A stretch of 64,000 nt of DNA, taken from contig NZ_JANUBZ010000017.1 in assembly GCF_024808665.1 (NCBI RefSeq), forward strand, positions 25,967 to 89,966, in the 5' to 3' direction. The DNA comes from Mucilaginibacter empetricola (GTDB taxonomy: Bacteria; Bacteroidota; Bacteroidia; Sphingobacteriales; Sphingobacteriaceae). The translations under genes and the position numbers were made by a program. Shown here in pieces: positions 57,831-64,000 of the stretch. How positions within the stretch are numbered: the stretch's first letter is position 1; each line of letters starts with the position of its first letter. Below the pieces are notes generated by a model. That model saw nothing but the letters and a program-made list of their open reading frames with translations. It did not search any database and was not told the DNA's origin.

Positions 57831-60800
57831 ATGAATATGAAAAAACTTTTACTTGCATTCACTTCTGCAGTTTTGTTTTTGTTTATTTCATCATTTGCAG
57901 AAGCACAAACAACACTATCGCCCGGCGATATAGCTGTTGTAGGCTACGACTTCAGCTTTAATACCACCACAACGGCACCGGTAGGGAGCGATAACTTTGA
58001 TATCGTGGTATTAAAGAATATCACCGCCGGCACGGTGATCAATTTCACCAGCCGTGGCTGGCTGGGAACCGGCTTTAGCAGTGTAGGAACCATTGACGGT
58101 TTATTTACCTGGACGGTAGGCACCAATATCACCGCCGGCTCCGTATTTAATTTCTCTATTGCCAATGGAACTTTGCCGGCAACCGTTACGGTATCGCCCT
58201 CTAACGGAGCAGTAACCGGAACAACTACTACCATGTTCACCAGTACGGTAGGCTATTCTCCATCTACAGGTAACCAGATCCTTATTTATCAGGGCACGGC
58301 GGCTGCACCAACCTTTATCTATGGTATTAATACCAATGCCACCAACGCGGGTGCTAACGGCTGGGTAACCGGCACAGTAGCCAACAATGCGGCACAAAGT
58401 GCATTACCTACCGGGTTAACCGATTCTGATCCATTTGACGGAACAGTGTCGGCGCCTACAGCCCTGGCTTTTACTTTAGAGACTAATCGATATAATGCTG
58501 TTTATGTAGGTCCCCTGGTAGGATCACAAACCACCTTACTAACCGATATCGGCAATTATGCCAACTGGACAGCAACATCCACAGCAACCACCACCTATAA
58601 CATAGCTGTGGGAGGCACCTATTTTCCATCGGCCAACCCGGTGTTTAATCTGGCTACGCCTACTATTACCGCCAGCGGAACCCTGGCAGCGCTAACCACT
58701 ACAACAGGAACAGCTTCATCCTCTACCAGTTTCAGTGTTTCAGCAACAGCCTTAACAGCCGGGGTATTGGTTACCCCACCAACAGGATTTGAGGTAAGTA
58801 CTGATAATTCTACTTTTAGCAGTACGGTAACCGTAGGTTCATCGGGCACGCTTGCTGCCACAACCATTTATGTGCGCCTGGCAGCAGCTGATGGGGTGGG
58901 TACTTATTCGGGCAATGTGGTGCTGAGCAGCACAGGTGCCACCAGTGTAAATGTGGCCACCGCCAGCAGTACGGTTAACGCAGTGCCCACCATTACCACC
59001 AGCGGAACATTAGTTGCATTGTCTACTACATCAGGTACTGCTTCATCTTCTACCAGTTTCATCGTTTCAGGAACAGCCTTACCTAACCCGGTAGCGATCG
59101 ACGCACCAGCGAATTTTGAGTTAAGTAACGATAACTCTAATTTTGGCTTTAGCATAATCCTCGCTTATTCATACACACTTGCTCCTACAACCATTTATAT
59201 TCGCCTGGCAGCAGCTGACGGCCCGGGTATTTATTCAGGGAATGTCCTGGTGCACAGTACAGGTGCCACCAGTGTAAATGTGCCTATCCCTAACAGTGCG
59301 GTTAGCGGGGTTACTGTCAGCTCGATAACCTATGTAAGCTCGAACCTGACCAATGCCAGCTCGGTGCAATATACCCTAACTTTCGGTGGATCAGTAATAG
59401 GACTAAGCGCCAGTAATTTTTCCTTAACAACTACCGGCAGTGTAAGTGGGGCGGCCATCAGCGCTATTTCAGGTTCTGGACCAACCTATACCATTACGGT
59501 AAATACCGGAACAGGTGACGGCACTATAGGCCTTAACCTGGCCAATGCAACAGGTATATCTCCGGGACTCGCTACTACTTTGCCATTTACAGGCAGTACT
59601 TATACTATCGATAAAACGCCACCGACGGTAACCATCAGCGCACCATCAGTAAGCAGCACCTCAACAGGGCCGGTAACTTATACCGTTACTTATGCCGACG
59701 CTAACTTTAACTCAAGTACATTAGCTGCAGGTAATATTACCTTAAATAAAACCGGGACAGCTACGGGTAGCGTAGCGGTAAGCGGAACCGGACTGACCAG
59801 AACGGTAACTATTTCTTCCATTAGCGGCACAGGTAGCATAGGTATTTCTATTGCTGCCGGTACAGCATCCGATAATGCAGGCAATTTGGCCGGTGCGGCA
59901 GGGCCTTCAGCAACTTTTACGGTAGCGCCCGCTGGTCCTGCTATAGCGGACAGTGGAACACTAAGCAGCTTAAACAGTATCTATGGCAGCGCTTCCGCAT
60001 CCGAAAGCTTCAACGTATCAGGCAGCAATATGACTGCCGGTATATTGGTAACCCCACCCGCAGGATTTGAAGTAAGTACTGATAATAGTACATTCAGCAG
60101 TACGGTAACCATAGGAGCAGCGGGAACGATCGCCTCTACTCCGGTTTATATCCGGTTAAAAGCAGGTGAAGCAGCAGGTAATTATTCCGGCAATGTAGTA
60201 TTAAGCAGCAGCGGGGCAAGCAGTGTAAACGAAGCCATGCCTGTTGGCGTAGTAAGTCAGGCTTCACTAGCGATCATCGCCAATAACCAAAGCAAAGTTT
60301 ATGGAGGAGCAGTACCAACCTTAACAGCAAGCTACAGTGGTTTTGTTAATGGTGATACCCCTGCAAGTTTAACTACCCCACCAACAATAACAACAACGGC
60401 TACGGCAGCCTCACAGGTAGCCGGTAATCCGTATGCCATTACCGCAAGCGGAGCTGTAGATCCCAACTATGCTATATTTTATATACCGGGAAGCCTAAGC
60501 GTAACCGCTGTTCCACTAACCATTACTGCGGATAATCAAACCAAAGCTTACGGCGCAGCGATACCAACACTGACAGCAAGCTACAGCGGTTTTGTTAATG
60601 GTGATACCCCAATATCGTTAACCACACCACCGACAATAACTACTACCGCTACGGCAGCCTCACAAGTAGCCGGTAATCCCTATGCGATTACTGCAAGCGG
60701 AGCGGTGGATGCCAACTATGCGATATCTTATGTACCGGGTATCCTAACTATAACTCAGGCAGCCTTAACAATCACAGCGGATAACCAAACTAAAGCTTAT

Positions 60801-63800
60801 GGTGCGGCGATACCAACACTGACAGCAAGCTACAGCGGTTTTGTTAATGGTGATACCCCAATATCGTTAACCACTCCACCAACAATAACCACCACCGCAA
60901 CAGCAGCCTCACAGGTAACAGGTAATCCTTATGCAATTACTGCAAGTGGAGCGGTAGATCCCAACTATGTGATCAGCTACGTACCGGGAAGCTTAACGGT
61001 CGGTCAGGCTCCATTAACCATTACGGCAGATAACCAAACTAAAGTTTACGGCGCAGCGATACCAACACTGACAGCAAGCTACAGTGGTTTTGTGAATGGT
61101 GATACACCGATATCGTTAACCGTTCCACCAACGATCACGACCACAGCAACCGCAGCTTCACAGGTAGCCGGTAATCCATATGCTATAACAGCAAGTGGTG
61201 CGGTAGACCCTAACTATACGATCAGCTATGTGCCGGGTATCTTAACGATCGGTCAGGCCCCATTAACTATTACGGCAGATAACCAGACTAAAGCTTATGG
61301 CGCAGCTATCCCAACTTTAACAGCCAGTTATGCAGGTTTTGTTAATGGTGATACACAGGCGAGTTTAACCACACCGCCTACAATAACCACAACAGCCACA
61401 GCAGCATCACAGGTAGCCGGTAATCCGTATGCCATTACCGCAGGCGGAGCTGTAGATCCCAACTATGCTATATCTTATGTACCGGGTATATTGACTATCG
61501 GTCAGGCTCCGTTAACCATTACTGCGGATAATCAGACAAAAGCCTATGGCGCAGCGATACCAACACTAACAGCAAGTTATACAGGTTTTGTAAATGGGGA
61601 TAACACAGCATCATTAACAACACCGCCAACAATAACAACTACAGCCACGGCTGCTTCACAGGTAGCCGGTAATCCATATGCCATTACCGCCAGCGGGGCA
61701 GTGGATGCCAACTATGCGATATCTTATGTACCGGGTACATTGACCATCGGTCAGGCCCCATTAACGATCACCGCGGATAACCAAAGCAGCATTTACGGTC
61801 AAGCCCTACCAGCCTTGACAGTAAGCTACGCAGGTTTTGTCAATGGTGATACTCAGGCCAGCTTAACCACAGCAGCTACAGCAAGTACCACAGCAACGGC
61901 AGCAAGCCCTGCAGGTAGCTATACGATTACCCCAAGTGGTGCAGTAGACAATAACTACACGATCACTTATACCAATGGCACATTAACCATCGGCCAGGCA
62001 GCCTTAACCATTACAGCGGATAATCAAACCAGTACTTACGGACAAGCATTGCCAGCACTAACGGTAAGCTACGCAGGTTTTGTAAATGGTGATACCCAAG
62101 CTAGCCTGACTACAGCGGCTACCGCTAGTACAACTGCAACAGCAGCAAGCCCGGCAGGTAGCTATACGATTACCCCGAGTGGTGCAGTAGATAATAACTA
62201 CGCGATTACTTATACCAATGGCATACTAACAATCGGCCAGGCAGCACTGAACGTAACCGCCGATAACCAGAATACAACCTACGGACAAGCCTTGCCAGCC
62301 TTAACAGTAACTTACGCAGGTTTTGTGAATGGTGATACCCAGGCCAGTTTAACCACAGCGGCCACCGCCATTACCTCAGCAACAGCAGCAAGCCCGGCAG
62401 GTAGCTATACCATTACGCCGAGTGGTGCAGTAGATAACAATTACGCAATCACTTATACCAATGGCACATTGACTATCGGCCAGGCAGCACTGAACGTAAC
62501 CGCCGATAACCAGAATACGACCTACGGACAGGCCTTACCGGCTTTAACAGTAAGTTACGCAGGATTTGTCAATGGCGATACGCAGGCCAGCTTAACAACT
62601 GCTGCTACCGCAAGTACCACAGCCACAGCAGCAAGCCCTGCAGGTAGTTACACCATTACCCCGAGTGGTGCGGTAGATAATAACTACGCAATCACTTATA
62701 CCAATGGCACATTAACGATTGGTCAGGCAGCCTTAACAGTAACAGCCAACAATCAAAGCTCAACTTACGGACAAGCATTGCCAGCTTTAACGGTAAGCTA
62801 CGCAGGTTTTGTAAACGGAGATACGCAAGCCAGCTTAACCACAGCCGCTACCGCCAGTACCACAGCAACAGCAGCAAGTCCGGTGGGTAGCTATACCATT
62901 ACGCCGAGTGGTGCAGTAGACAATAACTATACTATTACTTATACCAATGGCACTTTGACTATCGGTCAGGCAGCACTGACCATTACAGCAGATAATCAAA
63001 GCAAAGTATATGGTGCAGCCCTGCCGGCTTTAACGGTAAGCTATGCAGGTTTTGTGAATGGTGATACCCAGGCCAGCCTGACTACAGCGGCCACCGCAAG
63101 CACCACAGCAACGGCAGCAAGCCCGGCAGGAAGTTATACGATTACCCCGAGCGGAGCAGTTGATAATAACTACACGATCACTTATACCAATGGCACTTTG
63201 ACTATTGGACAAGCAGCCTTAACAGTAACCGCGGATAACCAAAGCTCAACTTACGGACAAGCATTGCCGGCATTAACGGTAAGCTATGCAGGTTTTGTAA
63301 ACGGTGATACCCAGGCCAGCCTGACTACAGCCGCTACTGCAAGTACTACAGCCACAGCAGCAAGTCCTGCGGGTAGCTATACCATCACACCAAGTGGTGC
63401 GGTAGACAATAACTACGCGATTACCTATACCAATGGCACACTGACGATCGGTCAGGCAGCGCTGACAGTGACCGCCGATAACCAAACCAGCACCTACGGA
63501 TCAGCATTACCAGCCTTAACAGTAAGCTACGCAGGTTTTGTAAACGGCGATACGCAAGCCAGCTTAACTACAGCGGCTACCGCTAGTACAACAGCCACAG
63601 CAGCAAGCCCTGCAGGTAGCTATACGATTACGCCAAGTGGTGCGGTAGATAACAATTATCAAATCACCTATACCAATGGAACATTAACGATCGGTCAGGC
63701 AGCCTTAACGGTAACCGCCAATAACCAAACCAGCACCTACGGACAAGCATTGCCGGCATTAACAGTAAGTTATGCAGGATTTGTGAATGGTGATACACAA

Positions 63801-64000
63801 GCCAGCTTAACAACTGCTGCCACCGCAAGTACCACAGCAACAGCAGCAAGTCCTGCAGGTAGTTATACGATCACTCCGAGTGGCGCAGTTGATAACAACT
63901 ACGCCATCACTTATACCAATGGTACATTGACCATCGGTCAGGCAGCATTGAACATAACTGCCGATAACCAAACCAGCACTTACGGATCAGCATTACCAGC
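57831..64000 (+). CDS. Giant secreted MBG-repeat surface protein, 5' part; runs off window
   Basis: It is open from ATG 57831 to the window end, at least 2056 residues. The signal peptide is KKLLLAFTSAVLFLFISSFA, cleaved near EAQ. Residues about 26-270 form a beta domain (DIAVVGYDFSFN; GTVINFTSRGWLG). Three bacterial Ig-like units follow (SGTLAALTTTTGTASSSTSF then VLVTPPTGFEVSTDNSTFSS), with a more varied stretch between the second and third. From residue about 811 on there are only MBG repeats, at least fifteen complete. The family is common in Bacteroidota surface adhesins, usually ending in a type IX sorting domain, which would lie outside the window. Adhesion or spacer function is inferred. 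Confidence 0.85.
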   Translation, partial: MNMKKLLLAFTSAVLFLFISSFAEAQTTLSPGDIAVVGYDFSFNTTTTAPVGSDNFDIVVLKNITAGTVINFTSRGWLGTGFSSVGTIDGLFTWTVGTNITAGSVFNFSIANGTLPATVTVSPSNGAVTGTTTTMFTSTVGYSPSTGNQILIYQGTAAAPTFIYGINTNATNAGANGWVTGTVANNAAQSALPTGLTDSDPFDGTVSAPTALAFTLETNRYNAVYVGPLVGSQTTLLTDIGNYANWTATSTATTTYNIAVGGTYFPSANPVFNLATPTITASGTLAALTTTTGTASSSTSFSVSATALTAGVLVTPPTGFEVSTDNSTFSSTVTVGSSGTLAATTIYVRLAAADGVGTYSGNVVLSSTGATSVNVATASSTVNAVPTITTSGTLVALSTTSGTASSSTSFIVSGTALPNPVAIDAPANFELSNDNSNFGFSIILAYSYTLAPTTIYIRLAAADGPGIYSGNVLVHSTGATSVNVPIPNSAVSGVTVSSITYVSSNLTNASSVQYTLTFGGSVIGLSASNFSLTTTGSVSGAAISAISGSGPTYTITVNTGTGDGTIGLNLANATGISPGLATTLPFTGSTYTIDKTPPTVTISAPSVSSTSTGPVTYTVTYADANFNSSTLAAGNITLNKTGTATGSVAVSGTGLTRTVTISSISGTGSIGISIAAGTASDNAGNLAGAAGPSATFTVAPAGPAIADSGTLSSLNSIYGSASASESFNVSGSNMTAGILVTPPAGFEVSTDNSTFSSTVTIGAAGTIASTPVYIRLKAGEAAGNYSGNVVLSSSGASSVNEAMPVGVVSQASLAIIANNQSKVYGGAVPTLTASYSGFVNGDTPASLTTPPTITTTATAASQVAGNPYAITASGAVDPNYAIFYIPGSLSVTAVPLTITADNQTKAYGAAIPTLTASYSGFVNGDTPISLTTPPTITTTATAASQVAGNPYAITASGAVDANYAISYVPGILTITQAALTITADNQTKAYGAAIPTLTASYSGFVNGDTPISLTTPPTITTTATAASQVTGNPYAITASGAVDPNYVISYVPGSLTVGQAPLTITADNQTKVYGAAIPTLTASYSGFVNGDTPISLTVPPTITTTATAASQVAGNPYAITASGAVDPNYTISYVPGILTIGQAPLTITADNQTKAYGAAIPTLTASYAGFVNGDTQASLTTPPTITTTATAASQVAGNPYAITAGGAVDPNYAISYVPGILTIGQAPLTITADNQTKAYGAAIPTLTASYTGFVNGDNTASLTTPPTITTTATAASQVAGNPYAITASGAVDANYAISYVPGTLTIGQAPLTITADNQSSIYGQALPALTVSYAGFVNGDTQASLTTAATASTTATAASPAGSYTITPSGAVDNNYTITYTNGTLTIGQAALTITADNQTSTYGQALPALTVSYAGFVNGDTQASLTTAATASTTATAASPAGSYTITPSGAVDNNYAITYTNGILTIGQAALNVTADNQNTTYGQALPALTVTYAGFVNGDTQASLTTAATAITSATAASPAGSYTITPSGAVDNNYAITYTNGTLTIGQAALNVTADNQNTTYGQALPALTVSYAGFVNGDTQASLTTAATASTTATAASPAGSYTITPSGAVDNNYAITYTNGTLTIGQAALTVTANNQSSTYGQALPALTVSYAGFVNGDTQASLTTAATASTTATAASPVGSYTITPSGAVDNNYTITYTNGTLTIGQAALTITADNQSKVYGAALPALTVSYAGFVNGDTQASLTTAATASTTATAASPAGSYTITPSGAVDNNYTITYTNGTLTIGQAALTVTADNQSSTYGQALPALTVSYAGFVNGDTQASLTTAATASTTATAASPAGSYTITPSGAVDNNYAITYTNGTLTIGQAALTVTADNQTSTYGSALPALTVSYAGFVNGDTQASLTTAATASTTATAASPAGSYTITPSGAVDNNYQITYTNGTLTIGQAALTVTANNQTSTYGQALPALTVSYAGFVNGDTQASLTTAATASTTATAASPAGSYTITPSGAVDNNYAITYTNGTLTIGQAALNITADNQTSTYGSALP
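60282..64000 (+). repeat. MBG coding repeat array, 249-base then 243-base units
   Basis: The core word (GATAACCAA or close variants) recurs at 60282, 60531, 60780, 61029, 61278, 61527 and 61776, all 249 apart, then 62019, 62262, 62505, 62748, 62991, 63234, 63477, 63720 and 63963, all 243 apart. The first six units have TTATAASQVAGNPYAITASG-like sequence; the later nine have TTATAASPAGSYTITPSG, two residues shorter. Neighbouring late units are nearly identical in DNA. Confidence 0.9.

Noticed and set aside
57944..63849. Short minus-strand open frames across the MBG gene
   Set aside because: They are repeated shadows of the plus-strand gene, with Val/Gly/Cys-rich low-complexity translations and no start context.
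60282..64000. MBG units considered as a DNA satellite or CRISPR-like array
   Set aside because: The units are multiples of three, stay in one open frame from 57831 and encode a conserved protein fold.

Overview
The window reads as chromosome of a Bacteroidota bacterium, most likely Sphingobacteriaceae (Mucilaginibacter/Pedobacter-like). The signs are: a DUF2723 membrane protein, many small secreted lipoproteins with LxGKW cores, a Bacteroidota-type promoter (TTG ... TAnnTTTG) upstream of an ArsR gene, almost no Shine-Dalgarno sequences, FtsX/MacB-type permeases, HopJ and DUF2147 proteins, and a giant MBG-repeat surface protein. The genus is inferred from gene content, not from a marker gene.

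Layout. (1) 1-3.8 kb: the 5' part of a DUF2723 gene, two tandem paralogous lipoproteins and a VapBC-like toxin-antitoxin pair. (2) 3.8-10.2 kb: a complete phosphate-uptake operon on the minus strand, porin-pstS-pstC-pstA-pstB-phoU. It has a palindrome-rich control region upstream, a hairpin between pstS and pstC and a terminator after phoU. A DUF47 (PhoU-like) gene lies just beyond at 11 kb. (3) 11.6-13.7 kb: a lipoprotein and an outer-membrane beta-barrel protein. (4) 13.8-33.8 kb: phage-derived genes interleaved with host-type genes. They comprise a small terminase, a truncated large terminase, a ClpP-type prohead protease carrying a scaffold-like tail, major capsid protein, a possible tube protein, portal, DUF6712 connector, collagen-like fibre, a beta-helix-like protein and a lysis module (holin-like, GH24 lysozyme, membrane/coiled-coil protein). 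Inserted among them are signal peptidase I, a satD-DUF3307 pair and three acyltransferases. No integrase, tape measure, sheath or full terminase is visible. (5) 34-36.9 kb: an ArsR-led cluster (SRPBCC, DoxX, VOC, YdeI-like). (6) 37-47.8 kb: mixed metabolic, regulatory and transport genes. (7) 48-53.9 kb: an unrecognised 1184-residue protein followed by a pentapeptide-repeat protein. (8) 54-57 kb: a thioredoxin-like gene, three tRNAs, DUF2147 and a Ycf48-like propeller. (9) 57.8 kb to the end: a secreted protein of at least 2056 residues, mostly MBG repeats, running off the window.

How it fits together. The Pst system imports phosphate through the porin, PstS and the PstCAB transporter, with PhoU as the signalling partner. 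The phage-like region keeps capsid, portal, adhesion and lysis functions but seems unable to package by itself. It is best described as a degraded or domesticated capsid locus.

The most unusual non-coding signals are: (a) intergenic inverted repeats built from permuted short words, a different word in nearly every spacer, usually starting just 3' of a stop codon; (b) a 29-bp x3 iteron-like array upstream of satD; (c) a duplicated acyltransferase whose upstream flank still carries a decayed copy of the neighbouring holin start; (d) a switch from 249-bp to 243-bp units in the MBG array.
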